From positions 7,890,906 to 7,954,905 of the forward strand of contig NC_044290.2 of the NCBI RefSeq assembly GCF_004027225.2: a stretch of DNA of 64,000 nt, read 5' to 3'. This stretch comes from Strigops habroptila (taxonomy: Eukaryota; Chordata; Aves; Psittaciformes; Psittacidae). A program made the position numbers and the translations under genes. Shown here one piece after another: positions 25,801 through 36,300 of this stretch (its first letter is position 1; each line of letters begins with the position of its first letter). The notes under the pieces are model-generated. The model ran no database searches and was not told where the DNA came from. It saw nothing but the letters and a program-made list of their open reading frames with translations.

Positions 25801-28654
25801 ACAACAATGGATGCTTTTTGTTTTCTGCCACATGAATGCTGCAACACAGGGACATTGTTTTTCCTCCTATGTACAGATCAAGTTTGCCTCTTCTGGAAAA
25901 GATAATTGTGAGGAATATAATCTCACCTTCCTAAAAGTAGAAACTCGATATATCAGCCTTCAGATGCTGTTTACTTCAAAATAAAGGCTCTCTATAGCGC
26001 AATCATTAAGGCTATTATCAAACGCAGGATAAGGTCCTGCTGAACTGGACTATGGTTTACAGGAAACATCTTTAAGTGAAGCCTTTTGATTCTCTAACAA
26101 ATCTCTAATGTATTCTTTAATAGGAGCTCCAGTAAAAACTGGAGTGATTTAATCCGGGGATATGCAGCATTATGTCACAAGAACACAGAAATACGTCTCC
26201 ATTTAAGATACTTACAATCCAAGATCTCTAAGGATAAATTATTAACTCCTGGAATATCTGAATATGAAATTTCAGAAATGAACAGCCTAGTAACATGGGA
26301 GAAGAATGCTTTTGCACTGAACCGGGTTATGAGATCATTTTCACAATTTAAATGTATTCTTAAAGCTCAAGATCTATTTGAGGCCAAGGAGGTCTAAGCT
26401 TCATAACTTCACAGCACACAACAGCCTTTGATGAGCACATGTAAGTGGAAAAGGGGTACTGAGAAAAACATTTAGAACGAGAAAAAACTCATACCCCTTC
26501 CTTTACACTACTTGAACGTAGATCTTGAAACACTTCAGATATTTACAATGTTAAACATATGGACCAATCCATTCTTTGTGAGACCCCTGATCTCCAGTTC
26601 CTACTCATTTCCAAGAAGCAGATGCTATATGTTTCATAGTGATTCCAGCAAGCAGGAGGAAAATCTGAGGTTTCTTAATGCTTTGTCTTTACATGCAAAC
26701 CAGCTTAGAAAAATAAATGATAAAATCCCAAATCTATTGCACGTACGTGTCTGGAATTTGTCTGGTATCACAGTTTATGCTCCAAACTGCAGAAGAGAAC
26801 AGCACTTTCAAATCTTGCCTTATTCTTGAGTCCCATCTGCTGAATTAATTATTCTTTTAAGCATGTCGGTAAAAACAGCAAGCACTGATAATAGCCTCAA
26901 AGATCTGGATTTTTTAGTCTTTTCAGGAAGTCCATTTCCTTTGTACAGCTCAAAAGGCCTCAAACTTCCTTTTACCAGCTTAAAAGTACATTACCCCTTT
27001 TTGTATCTCTTTTTCTTGTGCTTTCCAGCAGCAGGAGAGGCCATTTAGATGTAATAAACCACAAATAACAGCATATAAGGAACTGCAACAAGGTGGTGAT
27101 AACGCCACAAAGCCGGCAGCAGCAGCATACATTAAATGGGCTTACATATTTAGATACTGAAGAAATTTTTATGTTACCTAGGCTCTTTGTTTTAGAGAGG
27201 AAAAAACAAAACCAAAAAATCACAAGCATGTTGAAAGAGATCAGTGCTGCGTTTTCATGATGACCATTCAGGTAAGATCTTGAAAAGAAACAAACAGGTT
27301 TATGAAAAGCTTGCTTTCTTTGACCAAATTGGCAGATATTTCCTATTTACAACTTAGTCCATTCAGTTAAGAATAGAACCATATTCCTTCAGACTAGCAC
27401 CTTCCTTCCTGGATTAGAAAACATCTAATTGTGGTTTGTAACTGTTCACATAATCTTTGCTATCACTGAACAACTGAGTCACAGAAATAACTCAGATCTG
27501 CACAGCAGCAGACCACTTATTTGGAAATATCAGTGAAATCACATGCTGCGTAAAGGTTCATGTACTTACAGCAGGATACTCAAGATAAAATGAAATCTGC
27601 AATAGTCTGAGAATCCATTAACAAATGTGGTGTCATACATAGATTAGGTCATGGAAAAAAGTGCCTGTGCATCCCGCTGTCCTCCCCAAAGACTCCTCAA
27701 CCTTCTGTAAGTATGAAAGGCAAAATGTCAAGTGAAGAGTGTGAAGTGAACACAAGTCACACGCAGTGCTGCAGCACATCCAAGCTCAGGGCCAAGGCAC
27801 CAGCCAGCACAATAGCCTAGGTGTGGGCTAGTACAGGAACCAGGTCTGACTACATTCGTATCTTTCTCTCTTTCAATTTTATTTCCTTTCTAATACTCAA
27901 GCCCTGGTTTCTTGAGCAAGTTGGTGAAAGGAGAGCAGGGCAGCCCCACAGCAGCGTACCTGCTGAGGGATGCCATCGCAGAAACTGGTCTCTGGGAGAC
28001 AGACTCAACAGTTATTGGCCTTGCACCTGGACTTCGAGCAGTTCAGTACCTAAAGCTCACATACATCCACGTTCACCCGAGAACCTGGACCCCAGTGCTA
28101 CTCAACCGACCCGCCGTGAAACCAGCAGCATCTTCAACCCTCCCTGAGAGACACCTGAACGAAGAGCTCCAGCGCTCTGCTGCGGAGCACGGAGGGGCTG
28201 GGGCAGCCCTGCCATGCCCAGCCCTGCCCGGGAGCCACAGGTCGGGCTCCGCGGGCGGCGCGGTGGGGCCGGGGCTGTGACAGGGCCGGATGCGTGAACC
28301 TTCACCCATTTAAACTGGGTGAAGAAAGACAAAAAGATAAACAAAGAGAAATCACGCAGAGCCCCCCCTTCACACCCCGCGCCGGGGCGGCCCTGCTCTT
28401 CGCACCTAGCACCGGAGATGCCCCAGGGACCGGCGCCTCAGCACGAAATCGGGCGTGAGAACGAGACCTCGGACACCCGCAGCCCAGCTCTCACACGACC
28501 CGGAGCCCCCGCCGGGCCCGCCCGGCCGTGGAGGGGTTACCATCGCTCAGAGCAGCTGCGGGGAGCGGGGAGGCGCGGCCCCGCCGCGAAGGATGAAACC
28601 GCGCCTGGTGAAGGGGGGACCTCACCTCCTGAACCTCTCCTGGAGCCGCCGCAT
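13631..28654 (-). CDS. MMD: MMD, monocyte to macrophage differentiation-associated protein (PAQR11); 7 coding exons, 239 aa
   Basis: The coding join on the minus strand is 28654-28626, 22527-22446, 16533-16373, 15662-15588, 15208-15107, 14634-14565 and 13831-13631: 720 nt, 239 residues plus TGA. All introns are GT-AG and all phases agree. The product is a PAQR/HlyIII-family seven-helix membrane protein. Diagnostic stretches are [17 protein letters not shown] (21-37), STVFH (77-81), HCFHMCDRM (95-103), LYHEKYK (146-152) and [17 protein letters not shown] (206-222). Ser77, His81, Asp101, His206 and His210 match the SxxxH, Asp and HxxxH residues that line the metal site in the PAQR/ceramidase superfamily. 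Known from mammals: it is induced during macrophage maturation, is Golgi/endomembrane-located, and the PAQR10/11 pair has been linked to Ras at the Golgi. Length is within one residue of mammalian MMD as I recall it. The paralogue MMD2 is less likely, given the near-identity of the core to MMD and SMIM36 next door. Confidence 0.95.
14565..14634 (-). CDS. MMD: MMD coding exon 6 (residues 150-173)
   Basis: 70 nt, encoding [20 protein letters not shown] then TSM (helix 5). Acceptor TTTTAG; donor GTAAGG. It ends on a complete Met codon. Confidence 0.95.
15107..15208 (-). CDS. MMD: MMD coding exon 5 (residues 116-150)
   Basis: 102 nt, encoding [20 protein letters not shown] and then [14 protein letters not shown] (helix 4). 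Acceptor CCTACAG; donor GTAAGA. The phase joins exons 4 and 6 exactly. Confidence 0.95.
15588..15662 (-). CDS. MMD: MMD coding exon 4 (residues 91-116)
   Basis: 75 nt, encoding [20 protein letters not shown] then SYAPW. It holds the conserved Asp101 at the start of helix 3. Acceptor CTTACCAG; donor GTAAGA. Confidence 0.95.
16373..16533 (-). CDS. MMD: MMD coding exon 3 (residues 38-91)
   Basis: Encodes [16 protein letters not shown] (helix 1), the DDRWEK loop, helix 2 ([18 protein letters not shown]) and the start of the following loop. It carries the Ser77-x-x-x-His81 motif. The donor GTATCA is non-consensus at +4 to +6 but follows AAG, and both flanking phases fit. Confidence 0.95.
16534..22445 (-). 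other. MMD intron 2 (about 5.9 kb), no further gene seen
   Basis: Unique, moderately AT-rich sequence. It holds one small tandem repeat (19591-19641). I recognise no nested gene, RNA gene or transposon. Confidence 0.7.
19591..19641. repeat. Short three-copy tandem repeat, period about 17 bp
   Basis: GTGTTATTGTTG occurs three times in a row, followed by caata, tagtg and caatc respectively. It is a small intronic minisatellite in MMD intron 2. Confidence 0.85.
22446..22527 (-). CDS. MMD: MMD coding exon 2 (residues 10-37)
   Basis: Acceptor TTCAACAG precedes 22527 and donor GTAAGT follows 22446. It encodes [20 protein letters not shown] and continues to NCYTHA, the conserved cytoplasmic N-terminus before helix 1, with Glu28 and His36. 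It ends on a complete codon. Intron 2 is about 5.9 kb. Confidence 0.95.
22528..28625 (-). other. MMD intron 1 (about 6.1 kb), no further gene seen
   Basis: Mostly unique sequence with an (AAAT)n run near 25770-25787. A 121-codon frame at 23092-23457 on the plus strand has no recognisable domain and is not called. The right-hand end grades into the CpG island. Confidence 0.7.
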
Positions 28655-29140
28655 GGGTCCGGGCCGCCAGCCCCAGCTGGGCGGCTGGCGGGGGGTCGGG
28701 ACGGGAGGCTGCGGGCGGCTCCTGAGGCGGCGAGAGCCGGAGTCCGGGCCCTCATTGGCGTGCGAGCCGCCGCGGCGCGCAGCGATGGCCGGCGCCGTCC
28801 GTCGTGAGGTGCGAGAGCCGGGCGGGCGGCTGCGGGCGGCCGCTTTAACCGGCCTCTCGGCTCCTCTCAGCCCGCCCGGCCCGCGCTTCCCTCCGCCCCT
28901 GCCCGCCTACAGCGGCCGGGCCCGCCCCCACCGCACCGCGGCAATGGCGGGAGGGCGCGGGGCGGAGGGAGGCGGCCTGGAGCGGGGTCGCGTTGAGGGG
29001 GCCCGGGCTGAGCCGGTGTCCAGGGTCGGCCTGGAACACAACAGCGACAGCATCAGCATCAGCCATGTCGGAGGCTGAGGGTTTCCCGGGCGCGGCGGCT
29101 GCAGCTCATCCCCGCAGCCCTGGGAGCGGCGGCCGCGATT
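28180..29140. promoter_or_regulatory. MMD: CpG-island promoter of MMD
   Basis: Dense CG dinucleotides and high G+C stand out sharply from the AT-rich surroundings. The MMD start codon (28654) and first exon lie inside. No TATA box is seen near the start, as is usual for such promoters. The transcription start is probably within about 150 bases upstream of the ATG (28.66-28.80 kb). The island extends some 350 bases further away from MMD, so divergent plus-strand transcription is possible. Long open frames in both directions here follow from the high G+C. Confidence 0.85.
28626..28654 (-). CDS. MMD: MMD coding exon 1 (residues 1-10, start codon)
   Basis: ATG at 28654-28652 opens MRRLQERFR plus two bases of Arg10; the donor is GTGAGG at 28625. 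The start lies in the CpG island. Its context is weak (C at -3, C at +4), but RF-x-RFMNH across the junction matches the family N-terminus, which supports this start. Intron 1 is about 6.1 kb (28625-22528). Confidence 0.88.
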
Positions 29141-30333
29141 TAACAGCAGAGATTGACAGGAGGTGGTGGCTGGATTGCTATTGTCTCAAAGCATTCACCC
29201 ACATAGGCACATGGATGGGGATTTAGCGATTTAAACATGCCTAATTTTTAAACTCTGGAAGCTGAAAGAGCCTTCCCTCGGGGGGTACAGCATGGGCTGA
29301 GTGAGGCGCTGGCCTGGGGTGCCCTCACCCTCCAGCCTGCCTCTGGCAAAGCTGAGGCTGTGCTGTCACATAAAGCTGCATGTGGAATAATTTACTTGTC
29401 TCTAAATCAAGATTATAGTGGCTAGACGGCTTGTGGTAACCCAGTTAGCTCTCCTCCTTGTTCCGCCAGCTGTAAACCATAATCTTATCTACTCAAACCA
29501 AACTTTTCGAAGCAAGGGTTACTTTACTAAGTGAAAAGACTACGTCAAGCATGTTTCTGTAAGACAAATGCCATGTTACCTCGATTAGTATAAATCACAG
29601 CATGAATTAAATGAATATTAAGGTCTATTCAATCATCTGTTTTCTAATCTAAGCTCTTGTTTACAATGAGATTTTGAACAGTTCCAGCCCTCAACAGAAG
29701 TGATTAGTAGAGGCACACCAAAGCCAAGCACTGGTTTAAACAAATAAACTATATCCACCACCCCCATCTTTTAACAGTAGGACCGAAACAGACAGATAGG
29801 ATCTGCTGACTGCTGCTGCCATGGTTTGTAAGTCATGTCCCCAGATGAACTCTCACCTCAGGCAGCAGAAGGAAGTGTGAGCATCATGACTTGGCTGGCC
29901 ATGAGTCCAAATCTGGCCTCAGTCTTCCTCCATGCCAGGAGTGAGGAAACAATTAGGTGATAACAGCTTTGTAAACTGTCCCTCGGTTTCTCTACTTTCA
30001 GGATGGAATAAGCTCTTCTGGTCCAAATTGCAGATTTTGGTGTCCAACAAGGTTGGCTGGGGCTGGGCCAGAGGACCACCGCAGACAGGAGGTTGCTTGA
30101 CTTTGCTCAAAGGGAAGTGTAGAGCTTGTTGCTGGAAAGGAGAGCTCCTGGAAATGCAGAGCCAAGCTAGTTCCCTGAGAAATATTTCCATTAATCTCAG
30201 TGAGGTATCACTGTTAATAAGCTAGCACAATCTGTCACCTGATTTAACAGTGTCACTGCTAATAGAGTTTCATATTGCTTATGTTATCTGTTAATCCAAA
30301 AAGAACAAAGTTTGAGGACACCACTGATGAACC

Positions 30334-30353
30334 CAGCCATGCATGCATGGCTG
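30334..30353. other. Perfect 20-bp palindrome
   Basis: cagccatgcatgcatggctg is identical to its reverse complement. It contains two overlapping ATGCAT hexamers. It has no spacer, so it is more like a symmetric binding site than a hairpin. Confidence 0.9.
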
Positions 30354-33300
30354 CATTTGAACATCTGAAGCTTCAGCAGCATCCCAATACATGGCTTTAT
30401 TTTGAGGTTGAAGTTGTGGCGGCGCAGCTACCTTCCCGCTCAATACCACACTCCCACCCTTGCATTGCTCTGTGACTGCCCCAATAATTTGCTCTTTCAG
30501 GCTGCAAAACTGTTCAGGAATGGGTGGTGGTGTGGACACCATGGCTGCAAGGCTGGCTTCTGTGGGCTTCTGGGGAAAAGCCGGACTGACTTATAAAATG
30601 GATCTGCTGAGACCTTCAAAGGTGTGCACAGAGGCGTTGCATTTTGTCTCCTCTCACTCCCTCTGCTCCTTTTTGACTCTTCTGTCCCTTCCCAAGCCAC
30701 TTGCATTTTCATTTCCTTCTCTGCTCTCTTTGCTATTTGATCTAGACCCTACCAGCAAAGGTTTCACAGAGAGTTCTTCTCCTCACAGTTTTCAAAGCCT
30801 GTTTTCCCACGTTTGTTCTGTGGTCACAGAATTGTGAGATCTTTAAAACAACAATTGCTGTAACTTCCTGTTGCTGGAGCATCAAAGATTTACAGATTCA
30901 AGATACAGTGTAAAAAAAACCAAAACAGCACTGTTTCCAACTTGTTCATTTTGAATTATAACAAGAACATTCAAATCATGAAGCTTGACTCAGTAGAATC
31001 AGGTTAAGAAAAAACACCAACCATCGTGACAGTAGTGATGAGACTGGAAAATTTTGACCTGAACATCTGTGTCTCTTTAGGAGACCACTAAATTACTCAG
31101 CATAGATACTGCTAAAGCCATCCTGACCAATAACATGTTGTTTGTAGTACCAGTGACTTGTTGAACTCATCTCTGTAATTGCTTTTTATGATGTAATGAA
31201 TCAGAATGTCTTTAAAAACAAAAAATCACAGCAAAAGAACCCCCTTATTATGGGCCAAGTAACCATTAAACTTAAATCCTAAAAACTGGCATTAATCATA
31301 CAAAATCAAGGAAGCAAAAACCTATTAGTTTGATTACTCTTATTTACAAAGTAAGAAAGAATAAAAAGCCTTCAAATACCCAATGTCCATCTGATTTAAA
31401 AATGTTCTTAAGACTAGAACTATGTCATTGTGAGCTCAGCCAGAAATGTATTTTAATAAATGAGTCAGAGTTATGAGAAGATGGAAGAACTTTCCTTACT
31501 GAATGCATCCCTGCTGTGGGGCAATATCACATGGTGCATTTGGAAGAAGGAGCAATGTATTGAATATGAGCAGCCAAGGGCTCATTAATATGAAATTTAA
31601 CCTATTATTTTTTCATTGGACAAAAGTAAGTTCATTCTGATCAGGGCTGTGAGGTATTTGTAAAATGGATTGTCCAAAATGAACTAGGCAATCCCAGTTT
31701 GATACCTAGTAGAATCCCATCTGACACCTAATAGAAGGTATTTGCATAGCAAATCAGTTAGTAATTGCAGTTCCTGACAGTCTCAGCAGTGAAGTCAATG
31801 AGTACATGAGCAATGTGGTTTGCCCTTATTATTTCTAGGTCAAATTTTCCCCATGCAGAATCTCCTGCTGGTCCCTCACAGGCACTATTTGCTTGTCTAG
31901 GATAGAGGAGTTTGTACTCCTGGACTACTTATAAGCATTAAGTTGACACACATAGACATACGTAATTCCTGAATCGGACATCAAATGCTTTTATAGGATT
32001 ATGCAAATGGAGACACAAAAGTGGGGTCTGTAGATTTCCTGCACTGTAAAATTGTTTTGGATTGCATTAGATCCGTCAAATGAATAGGCAGAAGTTGCTG
32101 AAAGCTCCCTTTTCCCCACTCAAGAGGAAAATGAGGTGTCAGTGGTGAATGAAATTTGATCAGGAGGTTATATGAATAAAACTAAACATCTCACACAAAA
32201 GCTGAGTTTCTTCTGGCCATTTGGCACAGACAAGTTCTTACAATAAGCCTGCACAATAACCAGTCTCCTGATTTGTTAAACAGATAACAGAGAAGTAAAC
32301 ATTTGTAAGCAGCTCCACAGTTGCCAAAACAGATGTATTGGTGACAAGACATTGCTAATGTTCCCAGGTACTTACTTTTTGGAGTTGCCAGTGGTGAGAA
32401 GCTGACTTTGGAGGCAGCAGGGCAGTGTGCTATAGCTCAAGAAGCTCTTAGCCAATTTAAAGCAGCAGGGAGGCAAGCAGAGCACTAATGAGGCATGGGA
32501 AACAAGTTTGACAGGCAAAACTCCTCTCCACTCCCAGTCCACATGGGAGAATAAATCAAGCATTTGTGGTGAATGAGGGTGGAGAAAAAATACCCTTCTG
32601 TTTTCTTTTGACTTCAAAACAGAGAATAAGAATCTAGTCTTTCTCTCTCTGGGATATATGTGATAATGGAGGAAGATGATGGTTTCATTAAGGTTAGGTT
32701 TTGAAGCTTTAGAGGTAAAGCTCTTTCCCTTCCTTAGATTTAGAGAACAAATTCAGAAGTAAGTGGGTTGTAACTGAGTGCCTGCTTCACATGTGTGTGT
32801 GGTTATCGTAGAAATATGTTCTAAAACAAATCTTGGCTGGTAGAACATAACTTACTGATGCAATTTTTGAAGGAAATGCTAGTTCTTCTTCAAGTTTCTA
32901 ATATAAAAACCAGTTTTTCAATAATGCGGACTGTAAGACCAGGACAGCAGTAGGCCTTAGGTGAGCCCAAGATAAAGCAGTGTGCTCCACTTTGGGCACA
33001 AGCTCACGCTTAAGTGTGAGCTGTGAGATGCTCAGTGGGGGGAAAGCTTGAGGTTGTGCACTCTCTAAGCATGTCCTCAAACACATCTCTGCAGTACAGA
33101 TCAAGTGGGCAAATCGACACAGAGCCCTTCAGAGAAGGGACTGGGCTTTTTTGGTGTGCCCAAGGACAGACAGCAACAGAGCTGCCCTGTAAAACTTTAT
33201 GCTCTGGGTCTGAACCAGGACAAGGGTCCTGCAGGCGGCTGGATGGAGCTCACTTTTTTCCCTTTCTTGTTGCAAACTGACCCAGATTCAGCTTTATCTA

Positions 33301-36300
33301 ACAGTCTTTTTTGAGCATAGTGTGAAGGAGGAGCATCTCTTACTGAAATGCATGTCGATGGGCTTGTGAAACAAGCACCTCTCCCTCCCTCAGCCTTCCC
33401 CCAATCTAATTAATAAGGTCATCCCACAGAAGGCAGGCTTATAAATAGCTTTCCAAACACTAATGGAATTAGTTCTGTCCTGGGCAACTTTTCCAGGGTG
33501 ACACAAGTATCTAAGAAGGGCTGGCTCCTTGGCATGTACAGCTGCTTGCAATAGAAATGTTGAAACATAAACATGTACCTGATGTCACAGCACTCTTGCT
33601 GCCAGCATTAAACCTGAAATGAGATTACAGCATTACCTAACAGAATGGAGAAGGCTCGCTGCAAGTAAAACAAGGGATTCTAGAGGGATGTGCCTTGTAT
33701 TATGTTACATTAGGCTACATAATGAAATGTCAAATTCTGCTTAAAGTTTCTCTTTTGTCAGTATTTCGGATAAAAGTGTATTTTTCACAGCCACAAACCC
33801 ACAAGATGGAGAAACATCATTTCACAGCCATTCTGTCTATGTATCAAATAATAGTCCTGACATGTATTGCATTTCTGGTAGTAAATAAAATTACATAGAT
33901 TTGAAAATCCATATTGAGAAAACCAAAGATTAAACTTGTACTAATTTATCTTTCAAATAAAAGAAAATATGAAAAGATCTGTCTTTCTGAAAGCTGCTAA
34001 GATCCCACAGCACACTTGATCCTAAAAGCACATTTCTACTCTATCAGTTGTTGAAACTGTTTCAAAAACACTGATATTTTTAACTTGCTTAACAGACTTG
34101 GGCTCATCTGGATTCATGATGTACCTCAACCGCCTTTCCACCAGTAACAGTTCTCGTAGGATAACACAAATCAGTGTTTGTTACAAAGAGAACTTTCTGT
34201 TGGAGTGAAAAATCAAATTCCTCCCTGTTGCATGTTGCACATCAAACCTTCTGCTTAGATGAAGCAGTTGACGCCAGGGCAGGAGGTGCTTTGTGTAACT
34301 GAGAAAAGATCACACCTTTAGAGGAGAAGGAGGAAGAGCAGCACTTGTCAGTCCCTGTACTGGCCTTGGACCAGCTGCACAAATTCTGAGTCATCAGATG
34401 AATCAGGTCTGTTAGTGACTGCAGAGGACTTTTGCTTCAAAAAACATGGAATATTCTGCTTTCAGATATTGATTCTATAGTATTTCCTTTGGGAAGCTTT
34501 AGTCATAAAGGTGCCGCAATTCAAGGCTTTTTTAGAAATAACACGTCAGGCATTTATGGCTTTTAGTAATTGCACCATAAAAAAAGATGATGAGGGATTT
34601 TAACCTGCTGGTGATGGTTGGGTGGCCCATAGCCCTTGGAACATCTATCAGTTCCTCCAAATGAAATCAGTACGTAATTTAAGCTAACAGGCAAAAATGT
34701 TCACACTTATACCCAACCCAGAATAAACCAGTCCTATATTTAAATCCTTTCCACAGGTAAAGCTGACCATCTTTAATCAATGTTTTAGACATTGATGTGC
34801 AAATAACTTTCATCCTTCTTTTTTCTTCCCACCATTGAGTTTTCACTCGGTGAACGTGTCTGCCATCCATAATCACTCTTAATACCTCATTTTTGACATC
34901 ACAATCAATGAAGTGAAATAAGCTGTTACTTAATGGGTCTGACATAAAATCCATTTAAGTTAACAGGACTCTCATTGTTTCCTATCAGCTCTAGGTCAGG
35001 CCTAAAGTGAATGGAGGGAGTGGAATTTAGCCCATCATTTGTCATCTGAGAGGAGGTGATTTCCACATCCCATTTGGACTGCTTAGAGATTTTAAACATA
35101 TTTAGCAAAAGAAAACAAATTGATTTCTTGTCAGTGGTTAAAGAGTTGAAATTCTGCTCTGATTGGGTAGCCTCTCATTTTTAGATTTTAAAGGTAAGTT
35201 TGCTTGAATTATAATTTTTTATGATTGTATTTTAGCTCAAACCAGCACCTAGGTTTCTCAATGGTTTAGAAAACAAATATAGAAGATAAGATGAAGATGA
35301 ATGAGGTCAGTTCAACTGAAGAGGTGCCTGCGTGGGTCAGGACACACTGGCTGGTGCGGGAGCTTGGCCTCGCTGGCAGGGGCTGCATGGAGCCCAGGGC
35401 CAGGCAGCCTGTGAACTCACTTTGTCCTTCCTGCCAGCACCACGTGAACTTTCTCACAAAGCACCTTGGTGACACCTTGTTAGCTCTCTGATTTTTAGGT
35501 TTGGAAAGGGAGAAAATATCTCCAATGCACCGTATTACCTCAGGTCTGCTGGGTCTTGTAAATGGACTTAATAAAAAATGAACCAATTTTTCTCTATTGC
35601 TGGCAAACGTTTACAAACACAACTCAGAAACAAAATGACCATGTTCTTCACTAAAGCCCAACAAACACCAGACACACTGTTCCTATCATATCTCCCTATC
35701 TAAATAATACTTGTCAGCCTTGGAAAGAGGGAGCAGAGGGGCTGGCAGGGACAAGAAGAGCTGGGTAATCGTCTGACTTGCAATTCCCCTGATAGGTTGA
35801 GACACTTTTTTTCCGCAGTGTTTCTGCAGAAATAGCTTATGGTATTCAAGGACAAAAATCCAAATGCTCTTTCTCTTGGCTGTGGTCTGTTACACAGAGT
35901 AAAGGGAGTTCTGTTTCACAACATTCCTTTGGACAGCAGGAAATTCTTGGTATGTACCATTTAATTACTGGTGGACAGCCCAAGTTGCCGAGAGGTTAGG
36001 CGACTTGCGAGAGACAGAGGCATCAAGGGGTTTGATTCCAGTGCAAATTTGTCTACTCAGCTCACAAGCAGTGATTGCAAAACAGATGCAACTGCTGCTG
36101 GCACCCTTTGTGAGGCCTTGCCTCCACCACCCAGCTAGTTTTTACCCTTAAGATAGTTATAAATAGTGTTACCTCTGGTGGAAGAGATAAGTTTTCAGGG
36201 TCAGACAGACCCTGACCTGACTTCTCTGTCTGTTATGGTGGATGAAAGCCTAGGGTGTTCCTGCGGTATAACTGAGTGGTTGGGTCAGTCAGTGAGACTG

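Noticed and set aside
13631..28654. Calling the PAQR gene MMD2
   Set aside because: The core sequence and the SMIM36 neighbour both point to MMD; MMD2 lies in a different gene neighbourhood. A full alignment would settle it.
28319..29078. Long open frames of 162 and 207 codons (28319-28807, 28455-29078) on the plus strand
   Set aside because: They lie in the CpG island, where high G+C removes stop codons; Pro/Gly/Arg/Ala-rich low-complexity translations with no domain, antisense to MMD exon 1.
30275..30600. Possible decayed DNA-transposon or processed-pseudogene fragment around the palindrome
   Set aside because: I could not match it to any named family, and there are no terminal inverted repeats or target duplications.
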